From Azospira oryzae (GTDB taxonomy: Bacteria; Pseudomonadota; Gammaproteobacteria; Burkholderiales; Rhodocyclaceae): 64,000 bases of DNA. The notes beneath the pieces are model-generated. The model saw only the letters and a program-made list of their open reading frames with translations. It had not been told where the DNA came from and ran no database searches. Where the stretch lies: NCBI RefSeq assembly GCF_004217225.1, contig NZ_SHKM01000001.1:968137-1032136 (forward strand), in the 5' to 3' direction. Shown piece after piece: positions 50,431-59,123 of this stretch; position 1 is the first letter of the stretch; each line of letters opens with the position of its first letter. Made by a program: the position numbers and the translations under genes.

Positions 50431-51866
50431 GCCGCCCCCAGGCCCGCCCCGCCGCCGGCACCGCCAGTCTCGGCCAGCGCTATCCCGGCCTGGCCGGGGA
50501 ACTGGCGGCCCTGGCCGCCCGGGCCCGTCCCACGGACCTCCTCAGCCTGTGCCTGCCGGCGCCCCCGTTGCCCATGGCCGGCCCCCTGCCTTACATCGCA
50601 GCCCCCGACAGCCTGGCCTGGCAGCGGCCGGACGACGCCTGGCTGGCCCTGGGCGCCGCCTGCACCGTGGAAAGCGCCGGGCCGGGTCGCTTCACCGCCC
50701 TCAACGGCGCCTGGCAGGGCCTGGCGGCCCGCTGGCAGATTGCCGCCACATCGCAGGACAGTGGTGGCAGCGGCGACCTCCAGGCGCCCCTGGCCCACCT
50801 GGGCTTTGCCTTTTACGACGCCAGCGGCGACAGCCCCCTGCCGAACGCCCGCCTGCGGGTCCCCGCCCTGCTGCTGAGGCGCCGGGCCGGTCGCCAGACC
50901 CTGGTCCTCACCTGCCCCGCCCATGGCGCCGCCCAGGCCATGGCCGGCTGGGAGGCCCTGTGGCAAACGCTGGAACGGACCCTGCTGTCCCAACCCGCGC
51001 CGCTGGCCGCGCTCCACCTGCAACGGCCGCCGGCACCCCTGCCCGAGCAGGCCTTCGTCGCCCGCACCCGGGCCGCCCTGGCCGCCATCGCCCGGGGCGA
51101 GCTGGACAAGGTGGTGCTCTCCCGCCGCGTCACCTTCGAGGCCGACAGCGCCCTGGAAGCGGCCGCCGTCTTCGCCGCCCTGGCAACCCAGCAGGCCGAC
51201 AGCAGCGTCTTCGCCGTCGGCCACCGGGCCGGCACCTTCCTCGGCGCCACGCCAGAGCGGCTCCTCAGCCTGCAGGACGGCCAGCTGCACACCGAAGCCC
51301 TGGCCGGCACCGGCTGGGGCCGGGCCGACGCCCCCCTGACCTCGGACAAGAACCAGCGGGAACACGGCTGGGTGGCCGAGGCCATCCGCCACACCCTGGC
51401 CCCCCTCTGCGCCGAACTGCAGGCCGCCCCGGCGGAAGTGCTGCAGCTGCCCGGCGGCAGACGCCACGCCGGCCTCAGCCATCTGCGCACCCCCTTCCAC
51501 GGCCGTCCGGCGCCCGGAGTCGGCCTTTTCGACCTGGCCGCCAGGCTCCATCCCACCCCCGCCGTCGGCGGCTGGCCGGCGGCCCCGGCCCGGGAATGGC
51601 TGCAGGCCCACGGCGAGGAGCGGCCCCTGTGGTACAGCGGCGGCCTGGGCTGGATCGACGCCGCCGGCAACGGCACCCTGGCCGTGCCCCTGCGCTGCGC
51701 CGACCTGCGCGGCAACCGGGCCGAACTCCAGGCCGGCGCCGGCATCGTCGCCGGCTCCGCCGCGGAACAGGAACTGGCCGAAACCGAGGCCAAGCTCGCC
51801 ACCATGCTGGAGGCCCTGGCACCCTCGGCCCCAGCCCCTGCCGCCGCCAGCCGCCGCGGCGCCTAA
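50427..51866 (+). CDS. menF: isochorismate synthase
   Basis: 479 residues, chorismate-binding enzyme. The C-terminal chorismate fold carries RGELDKVVLSRRVTFEA with the catalytic lysine, ATPERLLSL, TEALAGTGWGRAD, DKNQREHGWVAEAI, HLRTPFHG, LHPTPAVGGWP and ERPLWYSGGLGWID. The start at 50427 overlaps menE (ATGA), and menD follows 18 nt after the stop. It could serve both menaquinone and an isochorismate-derived siderophore, but the context is menaquinone. Confidence 0.93.
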   Translation: MSRPQARPAAGTASLGQRYPGLAGELAALAARARPTDLLSLCLPAPPLPMAGPLPYIAAPDSLAWQRPDDAWLALGAACTVESAGPGRFTALNGAWQGLAARWQIAATSQDSGGSGDLQAPLAHLGFAFYDASGDSPLPNARLRVPALLLRRRAGRQTLVLTCPAHGAAQAMAGWEALWQTLERTLLSQPAPLAALHLQRPPAPLPEQAFVARTRAALAAIARGELDKVVLSRRVTFEADSALEAAAVFAALATQQADSSVFAVGHRAGTFLGATPERLLSLQDGQLHTEALAGTGWGRADAPLTSDKNQREHGWVAEAIRHTLAPLCAELQAAPAEVLQLPGGRRHAGLSHLRTPFHGRPAPGVGLFDLAARLHPTPAVGGWPAAPAREWLQAHGEERPLWYSGGLGWIDAAGNGTLAVPLRCADLRGNRAELQAGAGIVAGSAAEQELAETEAKLATMLEALAPSAPAPAAASRRGA

Positions 51867-51884
51867 CCTCACGATCCTTCGCCC

Positions 51885-53660
51885 ATGAACGCCACCGGCA
51901 CCACCAACTATCTCTGGTCCCGCCACTTCGCCGCCGCCCTGGCCGGCGCCGGGCTGGCCCATGTCGTCATTTCCCCCGGCGCCCGCTCCACCCCCCTGAC
52001 CCTGGCCTTCCTGCGGCAGGCGGGCGTGTGCTGCCACGTGCTGGTGGACGAGCGCTCCGCCGCCTTCTTCGCCCTGGGTCTGGCCAAGGCCACGGAACTG
52101 CCGGTGGCCCTGGTGTGCACCTCCGGCTCCGCCCCGGCCCACTGGCTGCCCGCCGTGATCGAGGCCGACGCCGGCCGGGTGCCGCTGCTGCTGCTCTCCA
52201 CCGACCGGCCGGCGGAACTGCACGGCTGGGGTGCCAACCAGACGGTGGCACAGGCCGGCCTGTTCACCGGCTTCGTGCGCGCCGCCCACGCCCTGTCGAC
52301 GCCGGAGGAAGGTTTCCTGCCGCGCCAGGTGCATACCCTGGCGGCCCGGCTCCTGGCCGAATGCCGCTGGCCCTGTCCGGGGCCGGTGCATGTCAATCTG
52401 CCCTTCCGCGAGCCCCTGCTGCCGCCCGCCGCCAAGCTGGCGGCCAGCCCGGACCTGGGCCCGGTCCATCCGCCGGAGGCGCCGCCGCCCCTGGTGCTGC
52501 CGGCGCCCCACGCCGTGGCCCAGGCCGCGGCCCGTCTCTCCGGGCGCCCCGGGCTGATCCTGGCCGGCGCCCTGCCGCCGGGCAGCGCCGGCCCCGACTA
52601 CGCCCGGGCCGTGGCCGCCCTGGCCCGGGCCCTGGATTGCCCGGTACTGGCCGAGCCCCTTTCCGGCCTGCGCCACGGTACCGCCGGGCTTGAGGCCGAC
52701 AGCCGCCCCGACAGCCATCATTTCCTCGCCCACGGCGAAGCCCTGGTGCGGGATGCCGCCTTTGTCGCCGCCCAAGCCCCGGCCTGGATCCTGCGCTGCG
52801 GCGACGCCCAGGTGAGCCGCTCCCTGCAGACCTGGCTCAGCCAGTGCCTGGACCAGGGCACCGAACTGCTGCTGCTGGAAGGAGAAGGCCGCTGGCCCGA
52901 CCCGGAACGGGGCACCACCCTGCTGTTGCGGGGCGACACCGCCGCCACCCTGGCGGCCCTGGCCCAGGCTGTGGCGGCCAAGGCGCCGCCGGCCTGGATG
53001 CAGGCCTGGCGCGCCGCCGAGCAGCGGGCCGGGGACCTGGCCCGGGCCGCCCTCGACGCGGCCGGCGACGACCTGTGGGAAGGGGCCGTGGTGGCCGACC
53101 TGCTGGCGGCCCTGCCGGCGGAGAGCCGCCTCTTCTGGGGCAATTCCATGGCGGTGCGGGACGGCGATTCCTTTTCCGGCCTCTCGGCCAAGCCCCTGGA
53201 GGAGCACGGCAACCGGGGCTGCAGCGGCATCGACGGCCAGCTGTCCACGGCCCTGGGCCTGGCGGCGGCAGGCAGCGCCGAAGGCCGTTACAGTGCCGCC
53301 CTCCTCGGCGACCTGGCGGCCCACCACGACCTCAATGCCCTGGCCGCGGCCCGGGAGCTGGATTGCCTGCTGGTGGTGGTGAACAACGGCGGCGGCGGCA
53401 TTTTCGAGTATCTGCCGGCCCGGGCCCTGCCCGAATACGAGACGGGCTGGCTGACCCCGGTGCCCCTCGTCCTGGCCCATGGGGCGGCGGCCTACGGGGT
53501 GCCTTACCGCCGGGCCGCATCCCGCGCCGAGTTCCAGGCAGCCATCGCCGAGGCCGTTGCCACGGGCGGCCCCTGGCTGGTCGAGGCGGTGGTCGAACGG
53601 TCGGAAAGCGTCGCCCGGCACCGGGCCTACTGGCAGGCGGTGAGCGGCAGCGAGAGCTGA
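51885..53660 (+). CDS. menD: SEPHCHC synthase (2-succinyl-5-enolpyruvyl-6-hydroxy-3-cyclohexene-1-carboxylate synthase)
   Basis: 591 residues, thiamine-diphosphate enzyme adding 2-oxoglutarate to isochorismate. Seen: HVVISPGARSTPLTLAF, the cofactor-activating Glu in VDERSAAFFALGLAKA, CTSGSAPAHWLPAVIEA, LLSTDRPAELHGWGANQTV and the ThDP/Mg motif GDLAAHHDLNALAAAREL followed by NNGGGGIFEYLP. Last of the menE-menF-menD operon. No menH follows in standard form. Confidence 0.95.
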   Translation: MNATGTTNYLWSRHFAAALAGAGLAHVVISPGARSTPLTLAFLRQAGVCCHVLVDERSAAFFALGLAKATELPVALVCTSGSAPAHWLPAVIEADAGRVPLLLLSTDRPAELHGWGANQTVAQAGLFTGFVRAAHALSTPEEGFLPRQVHTLAARLLAECRWPCPGPVHVNLPFREPLLPPAAKLAASPDLGPVHPPEAPPPLVLPAPHAVAQAAARLSGRPGLILAGALPPGSAGPDYARAVAALARALDCPVLAEPLSGLRHGTAGLEADSRPDSHHFLAHGEALVRDAAFVAAQAPAWILRCGDAQVSRSLQTWLSQCLDQGTELLLLEGEGRWPDPERGTTLLLRGDTAATLAALAQAVAAKAPPAWMQAWRAAEQRAGDLARAALDAAGDDLWEGAVVADLLAALPAESRLFWGNSMAVRDGDSFSGLSAKPLEEHGNRGCSGIDGQLSTALGLAAAGSAEGRYSAALLGDLAAHHDLNALAAARELDCLLVVVNNGGGGIFEYLPARALPEYETGWLTPVPLVLAHGAAAYGVPYRRAASRAEFQAAIAEAVATGGPWLVEAVVERSESVARHRAYWQAVSGSES

Positions 53661-53767
53661 AGCGAGGGATGGGCCGGTGGGCGCACGACGGTCATAGCGC
53701 CGGCGATCGGCGCCGCCAGGCGCCGTAGCGGCAACGCGGCTGACGCCGGGGATGGCGCCGGCGGCAG

Positions 53768-53822
53768 GGTCAGCCCCCGGTCAGCGGAGGGTCAGAGGTG
53801 GGTCAGTCCCCGGGGCTAGCAT
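53768..53822 (+). promoter_or_regulatory. four-unit GGTCAG direct-repeat array with a -10 element
   Basis: GGTCAG begins at 53768, 53779, 53790 and 53801, an exact 11-bp period. TAGCAT (53817-53822) follows 10 nt after the last unit and can serve as a -10. The ribosome site and TTG start of the hydrolase gene lie 38 nt further on. The array resembles phased direct-repeat sites of OmpR/PhoB-family regulators, with an unusually high copy number. Confidence 0.65.
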
Positions 53823-53859
53823 GGCGCGCCATAAGCCGATCAACGGCTAGGAGAGTGAC

Positions 53860-54702
53860 TTGCCCCACCCGCTTCCCCCCGGCGACGACACCGCCGTCCT
53901 GCTGCTGCACGGCCTCTACAGCAACCCCAACGAAATGTCCCCCCTCGGCAAGGAGCTGGAAAAAGCCGGCTACCGCGTCGCCATTCCCCATTTGCAGGGC
54001 TATACGGTGTGCGCCGAGGACGTGCTGGACCGCCGCTTCGCCCGCAGCCCCTGGGAGGAGTGGTACGCCCAGGTGGAAACGGTCTTCGACGAACTGCGGC
54101 AGCAGCATCGCCGCGTCGTCGTCGGCGGCCTGTGCATCGGCGCCGACCTGGCCCTGCACCTGGCGGCCCAGCGGGGCCTGCAGGTGGCGGCGGTGCTCGC
54201 CCTGGCCACCACCCTTTACTACGACGGCTGGGGCATTCCCTGGTACAGCTTCCTCCTGCCCCTGGGCTACTACACGCCCCTGCGCCACATCTACACCTAT
54301 CGGGAACGGGCCCCCTTCGGCCTGAAGAATCCCCGGGTGCGGGCCCGGGTGGAACGGGACATGCGGGAAAGGGAAGTCTCCGCCGCCGGCGCCTCGGAGC
54401 TGCCCCTCAACGGCATCTACCAGGCCCAGCGCCTGATCGGCAGCATCAAGAAGGAATTGCCCCAGGTGGTCAGCCCCACCCTGGTGATCCACTCCCGGGA
54501 AGACGACGTGGCCAGCCTGCGCAGCCCGGAGCAGGTATACCGCCGCATCAGCGCCGAGCGCCGGCGCAAGGTGGTGCTGGACGACAGCTACCACATCATC
54601 ACCCTGGACAACGAACGGCGCCGGGTCAGCGGCGAAGCGCTGGATTTTCTCGCCCAGGTGCTGGGCGCGCCGGCTGCGGCCCGGCTATCCCGGGCCGCCT
54701 GA
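53860..54702 (+). CDS. alpha/beta-hydrolase with cysteine nucleophile
   Basis: 280 residues, carboxylesterase/monoacylglycerol-lipase-like fold: AVLLLHGLYSNPNEMSPLGKEL, the nucleophile elbow GGLCIGADLALHLAA (about residues 88-93), acid in LVIHSREDDVASL and histidine in DDSYHIITLDNERR. The elbow has Cys (codon TGC) where Ser is usual, as in dienelactone hydrolases. The start is TTG at 53860 with AGGAG six nt before it; no better ATG is near. It follows menD by 199 nt but has its own promoter-like region, so it is probably not a men gene. Substrate unknown. Confidence 0.85.
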   Translation: MPHPLPPGDDTAVLLLHGLYSNPNEMSPLGKELEKAGYRVAIPHLQGYTVCAEDVLDRRFARSPWEEWYAQVETVFDELRQQHRRVVVGGLCIGADLALHLAAQRGLQVAAVLALATTLYYDGWGIPWYSFLLPLGYYTPLRHIYTYRERAPFGLKNPRVRARVERDMREREVSAAGASELPLNGIYQAQRLIGSIKKELPQVVSPTLVIHSREDDVASLRSPEQVYRRISAERRRKVVLDDSYHIITLDNERRRVSGEALDFLAQVLGAPAAARLSRAA

Positions 54703-54714
54703 AAAGCGGCCGGC

Positions 54715-55476
54715 TCAGCCCCGCAGCCAGTACCAGAAACGCCCCAGCCATTCGTGCAGGGCGGTGCGCGAGGCGCGCAGGCCGTCGGCCTGGGGCAGGT
54801 AGTCCAGGGCCGTGGGCACGCCGCGCTGGAACAGGGTCGGCATGGGCACCACTTCCAGGCCCGCCCGGCTGAAGGCCAGGGCCGCCCGGGGCAGGTGCCA
54901 GGCGTGGCTGACCAGCAGGACCCGGGACACGCCGGCCTCCTTGAGCAGGGCAGCCGTCTTCAGGGCATTCTCCCGGGTGTTGTCCGACTCGCCCTCAACC
55001 CAGCGCACCGGCACCCTGAATTCGTCCCGCAGCACCCGGGCCATGGCCTCGGCCTCGCTCACCTCGCCGCCGTCCGGCGTGCCGCCGGTGACCAGCAGCG
55101 GCAGGCCGGTCTGGCGCTGCAGCTGCCCGGCGTAGCGCAGGCGGACCAGGGTCTCGTTGCCCACCGTGTCGCCGCCGTATTCCGGCGCTTCCCGGTAGCG
55201 GCCGCCGCCGAGGACGACGATGGCGCCGGCTCCCTTGGCCTTTTCCTGCACCTGCTCCGGCACCACCGGCGGCGCCTCCAGGCGCTGCACCAGGGCGCGG
55301 CCCACCACCGGCAGGGACAGCACCAGCAGCAGCAATCCCCCCGTCAGTCCCAGGCTCATGGCCAGCTGGGGGCGTCGCTGTCGGAAGAGGAAGGCCAGCA
55401 GCAGGAGCCCCAGACCGTTACCCGGCGGCAACAGAAAGGTAGCCACCAGATTGGTGGCGAGCCAGGACGTGGACAT
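54715..55476 (-). CDS. DUF218 (YdcF/ElyC/SanA) family membrane protein
   Basis: 253 residues: two N-terminal transmembrane helices (about 5-25 and 32-55) and a DUF218 domain with GAGAIVVLGGGRYREAPEYGGDTVG, RLRYAGQLQRQTGLPLLVTGG, EAEAMARVLRDE, DNTRENALKTAALLKEAGVSRVLLVSHAWHLPRAALAFSRAGLEVVP and a WLGRFWYWLRG end (in segments). ElyC/SanA members affect envelope and lipid-carrier metabolism. Start at 55476 with GGAGG. Convergent with the hydrolase gene. Confidence 0.9.
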   Translation of the reverse strand: MSTSWLATNLVATFLLPPGNGLGLLLLAFLFRQRRPQLAMSLGLTGGLLLLVLSLPVVGRALVQRLEAPPVVPEQVQEKAKGAGAIVVLGGGRYREAPEYGGDTVGNETLVRLRYAGQLQRQTGLPLLVTGGTPDGGEVSEAEAMARVLRDEFRVPVRWVEGESDNTRENALKTAALLKEAGVSRVLLVSHAWHLPRAALAFSRAGLEVVPMPTLFQRGVPTALDYLPQADGLRASRTALHEWLGRFWYWLRG

Positions 55477-55668
55477 CGCTTGTTTTCCTCCCCAGGAAGG
55501 GGCCGCCGGCACCGCGCCGGCCTGCCGCCTATGACGTTTGGCAGACAGTGTAGCCGTTTGCCGCCCCGAGGGGGAGCCCCTGCCGCAACCGGCCGGCAGG
55601 CCGCTGCGGAGCGCGGCCATCTGGGCCCTTCCTGCCTGATGCCGGCCTGATGCCGGCGGCGAATGTCC

Positions 55669-55705
55669 AAAAAAAAGCCCGCTGCAGCGATGCAGCGGGC
55701 TTTTT
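55669..55705. terminator. terminator after prpE
   Basis: A 10-bp stem GCCCGCTGCA / TGCAGCGGGC (55677-55700) with a 4-nt loop, flanked by eight A and five T residues, so it is symmetrical. It lies just past the prpE stop and ends its minus-strand transcript. Confidence 0.9.
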
Positions 55706-55722
55706 GCCGGAGGCCGGCAGGA

Positions 55723-57615
55723 TCAGGCGCTGAGGGCGGCCTTGATCTGCTCCAGGGCGGTGGGGTCCTCGATGGTGGTGAGGTCGCCCGGATCCCGGCC
55801 TTCGGCCAGGGCCTGGATGGAACGGCGCAGCAGCTTGCCGGAACGGGTCTTGGGCAGGCCGGAGATGAAGTACACGCGGCCGGGACGGGCGATGGCGCCC
55901 AGGGTCTCGTCCACCCGCTTCATCACTTCCTTCTCCAGGGCCGCCACCAGTTCGGGGGTGGCGATCTTGGAGGCGTCCTTGACCACGGCGAAGGCCACCG
56001 GCAGCTGGCCCTTGAGGGCGTCGTTCACACCGACCACGGCCACTTCGGCCACGGCGGGGTGACCCTGCACGGCTTCCTCGATTTCCCGGGTACCGAGGCG
56101 GTGGCCGGCGACGTTGATGACGTCGTCGGTACGGCCCAGGATGAAGTGGTAACCCTCGTCGTCCTTGATGGCCCAGTCGTAGGAGGAGTAAACCAGCGGT
56201 TCCTTGAACAGGCTGAAGTAGGTGTTCACGAAACGCTCGTCGTCGCCCCACACGGTGGTCAGGCAGCCGGGCGGCAGGGGGGGCACCACGCCCAGGATGC
56301 CCTTCTCGTTGGCGTCGCACTCGGAACCGTCTTCGCGGAAGATGCGCACGTCGTAGCCATAGACCGGGAAGGACGGGGTGCCGTACTTGATCTTGGTGTC
56401 TTCGACGCCGCGCACGGTGGACAGCATGGGCCAGCCGGTTTCGGTCTGCCAGTAGTTGTCGATCACCGGCAGCTTCAGCTCGCCCATGATCCATTCGTGG
56501 GTCGGCTGGTCCAGGGGCTCGCCGGCCAGGAACAGGTGCTTCAGGCTGGAGAGGTCGTACTTGTGCAGGAAGGCGGGGTCGTGCTTCTTCAGCACCCGGG
56601 CAGCGGTGGGGGCGGAGAACATCACATTGACCTTGTACTTCTCGACGATCTGCCACCAGATGCCGGCATCCGGACGGATCGGGGTGCCTTCGTACATGAT
56701 GGTGGCCATGCCGCCGATCAGGGGGCCGTAGATGATGTAGGAGTGGCCCACCACCCAGCCGATGTCGGAGGTGGAGAAGAAGGTCTCGCCGGGCTTGCCG
56801 CAGTAGATGTGCTTGATGGAGGAAGCCAGGGCCACGGCGTAGCCGCCGGTGTCACGCTGCACGCCCTTGGGCTTGCCGGTGGTGCCGGAGGTGTACAGGA
56901 TGTAGGAGGGGTCGGAAGACTCCACCCAGGTCACGGGCACCTGGGCGTCCATGAACTGGGAGCGCAGGGCGGCGTAATCCACGTCCCGGCCTTCGACCTT
57001 GTTGAAGGCCTTGTCCAGGCCCCGGTCCACCATCAGCACCTTGCCGGGCTTGTGCTCGGCCTGGTTGATGGCGTCGTCCAGCAGGTGCTTGTAGGGCACG
57101 GCCTTGCCGCCGCGCATGCCGGCGTCGGAGGAGACGATCAGCACCGGCTTGGCATCGTCGATGCGGGTGGCCAGGGAGCCGGAGGCGAAGCCGCCGAAGA
57201 CCACGGAGTGGATGGCACCGATACGGGCACAGGCCAGGATGGCGAAGCAGGCTTCGGCGATCATGGGCATGTAGATCAGGACGCGGTCGCCCTTCTTGAC
57301 GCCCAGGCTCTGGTAGATGGCGGCCATGCGCTCGACTTCGCGCTGCAGCTCGGCGAAGGAGTAGACCTTCTCCACGTCGGTTTCGGTGGAGATGAAAATC
57401 AGGGCGTTGTCGTTGGGGCGGGTCTTGGCGTGGCGATCAACGGCGTTGTAGCACAGGTTGGTCTGGCCGCCGACGAACCACTTGGCAAACGGAGGACGGG
57501 AGTAATCGCAGACCTGGTCGAAAGGCTTGTGCCAGTCGATCAGTTGGGCCTGCTCGCTCCAGAAGGCATCCGGTTGTTCGATGGAACGACGATGAAACTC
57601 TTTGTAGCTGGTCAT
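55723..57615 (-). CDS. prpE: propionate-CoA ligase
   Basis: 630 residues, acetyl-CoA-synthetase-like ANL enzyme. The N-terminus YKEFHRRSIEQPDAFW, the PrpE-type RPPFAKWFVGGQTNLCYNAVDRH, the phosphate loop YTSGTTGKPKGVQRDTGG, DIGWVVGHSYIIYGPL, NYWQTETGWPM and the acylatable lysine in LPKTRSGKLLRR are all present. PrpE is preferred over Acs because of the FVGGxTNLCxNAVDRH region. Start at 57615 with GGGAG. No prpB, prpC or prpD genes adjoin, so it may act in general propionate or acetate activation. Confidence 0.92.
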   Translation of the reverse strand: MTSYKEFHRRSIEQPDAFWSEQAQLIDWHKPFDQVCDYSRPPFAKWFVGGQTNLCYNAVDRHAKTRPNDNALIFISTETDVEKVYSFAELQREVERMAAIYQSLGVKKGDRVLIYMPMIAEACFAILACARIGAIHSVVFGGFASGSLATRIDDAKPVLIVSSDAGMRGGKAVPYKHLLDDAINQAEHKPGKVLMVDRGLDKAFNKVEGRDVDYAALRSQFMDAQVPVTWVESSDPSYILYTSGTTGKPKGVQRDTGGYAVALASSIKHIYCGKPGETFFSTSDIGWVVGHSYIIYGPLIGGMATIMYEGTPIRPDAGIWWQIVEKYKVNVMFSAPTAARVLKKHDPAFLHKYDLSSLKHLFLAGEPLDQPTHEWIMGELKLPVIDNYWQTETGWPMLSTVRGVEDTKIKYGTPSFPVYGYDVRIFREDGSECDANEKGILGVVPPLPPGCLTTVWGDDERFVNTYFSLFKEPLVYSSYDWAIKDDEGYHFILGRTDDVINVAGHRLGTREIEEAVQGHPAVAEVAVVGVNDALKGQLPVAFAVVKDASKIATPELVAALEKEVMKRVDETLGAIARPGRVYFISGLPKTRSGKLLRRSIQALAEGRDPGDLTTIEDPTALEQIKAALSA

Positions 57616-57713
57616 AAAACTCCCTCTAGCGTTTGCGTCCTGCACTACTTTGGTTTGCTGATTATTTTTTATGGGGTGGATTCGAGGCTGATCTCGTCCT
57701 GTTCTATTTTCAC

Positions 57714-58880
57714 CTAGGGCGCATCCCCACCCGGATTGCGGTTGCCCTGGGGTTCCCCCGACGCCTGGAATTTGGACTCCGGTACGTCTGCGGAAGGCCC
57801 GTATTGTAATTCATAATTAAGAAAGCTAAGGAGGGGCATCAAGGCCTTGGCCAAAGCCGCCGCCTGGGGCCGCAATTCCTCGTCCTGCCCGGCGGCCAGC
57901 ATGGCCAGGGCCTGGTCGACGCTGACCGCCGCACCGCCGCGCACCGCCGCCGGTTCAACGGCAGGCGCCGGCGCCACGGCCCGGTTGCCGCCGGCAGCGG
58001 CCGCCGCCGCCCGCCGCGCCTCGGCCATGGCCAGCAGGCTGGTGGCGCTGGGCGCCCCGTCCAGGGGGAAGCTGGCGATGCCGATGCTGATGGTGAGGGG
58101 CAGACGCTGGCCGTGCACGGCGATGTTGGAAGTTTCCACCGCATGGCGCAGGCGGTTGGCGAAGGCCTCGCTGGCCGCCCCCGGGGTGCCGGGGGAGACG
58201 ATGGCGAAGGTGGTGTCGGAATAGTGGCCCAGGCTGTCTTCCTTGCGGATGTTGCCGGCCAGGAGCTTGGCAAAGCGTTCCTGCAGCTTGTCCACCAGGG
58301 CGCCGCCGTATTGGGCGGTATAGCGTTCCAGGGAATCGAAGCCCAGCACCAGCACGCTGGCCGGGGCCTGCTGCCGCCCGGCCAGGGAGAGGGCCTGTTC
58401 GGCCTGGGCTTCCAGATAGGCCCGGGTGAACAGGCCGCTGTGGGGATGGCGCAGCTGCTGGTCCTGGTGGCTGTGCAGGGCCTGCTCGGCCTGGCCCAGG
58501 CGCACCAGGGAATCGACCCGGGCCAGCAACTCGGCGGTGCCGATGCCCTTGGTGATGAAATCGTTGGCCCCCAGAGCCAGGGCCTTGTCCCGGGACTCCT
58601 CGTCCTCCTCGCCGGAGATCATGATCACCGGCAGCTGGCGCAGGCGGCTGACCTTGGAATCCCGGATGCGGGCCAGCAGGTCGAAGCCGTCCATCACCGG
58701 CATGGACAGGTCGGAAATGACGGCCTGGATGTCGTGGTCCAGCACCAGGGTCTGCCAGGCGGCCTCCCCGTCGCCCTCTTCCCGAATCTCATAGTGCCCT
58801 TTCAGGTGCTTGATGATGGAAGCCCGCACCATGCGGGAATCGTCCACGATCAAGATTCTGGGATGGGGTGCTTCGGTCAT
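57714..58880 (-). CDS. response regulator with REC and degenerate GGDEF domains
   Basis: 388 residues. The receiver domain (about 8-125) is complete: ILIVDDSRMVR, phospho-Asp in AVISDLSMPVMDGF, Thr/Ser in IMISGEEDEES and Lys in FITKGIGT. A GGDEF-like domain follows (about 150-300), but at the active-site turn it reads HYSDTTFAIV in place of GGDEF, so it cannot be a cyclase in the usual way. A low-complexity Ala-rich linker and a C-terminal tail (about 300-388) complete it. Start at 58880 with AGGAAAG. Divergent from the NlpC gene. Confidence 0.87.
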   Translation of the reverse strand: MTEAPHPRILIVDDSRMVRASIIKHLKGHYEIREEGDGEAAWQTLVLDHDIQAVISDLSMPVMDGFDLLARIRDSKVSRLRQLPVIMISGEEDEESRDKALALGANDFITKGIGTAELLARVDSLVRLGQAEQALHSHQDQQLRHPHSGLFTRAYLEAQAEQALSLAGRQQAPASVLVLGFDSLERYTAQYGGALVDKLQERFAKLLAGNIRKEDSLGHYSDTTFAIVSPGTPGAASEAFANRLRHAVETSNIAVHGQRLPLTISIGIASFPLDGAPSATSLLAMAEARRAAAAAAGGNRAVAPAPAVEPAAVRGGAAVSVDQALAMLAAGQDEELRPQAAALAKALMPLLSFLNYELQYGPSADVPESKFQASGEPQGNRNPGGDAP

Positions 58881-59123
58881 GATCTTTCCTGTTGGCTCAT
58901 AGGGTCCGGGGCAAGCAGGGGACGGCGCGGGCGCAGGGGCGGCACCGCCAGGCAAGGCCTGCGCAGCCCACCGGGGTCCCGGGATTATAACCACGGCGCC
59001 GCGCCCCGGCGGCGGGGCCGGTGTAAAAGCGGCTTTACCCCCGGCCACCGAATGTGACAGAAGCTTTGTACGTATATGACCTTAGGTTTACAACTGGCTG
59101 ATTTTCCAATAAAGTCCGGCCCC

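Noticed and set aside
49974-53621. Minus-strand open frame of about 1200 codons opposite menE, menF and menD
   Set aside because: Low-complexity Gly/Gln/Ala shadow product spanning three genuine overlapping genes.
53860-54702. Assigning this hydrolase as menH from its place after menD
   Set aside because: It has a Cys elbow, a long gap and a separate promoter-like array, and it lacks MenH-type motifs. Kept as an open question only.
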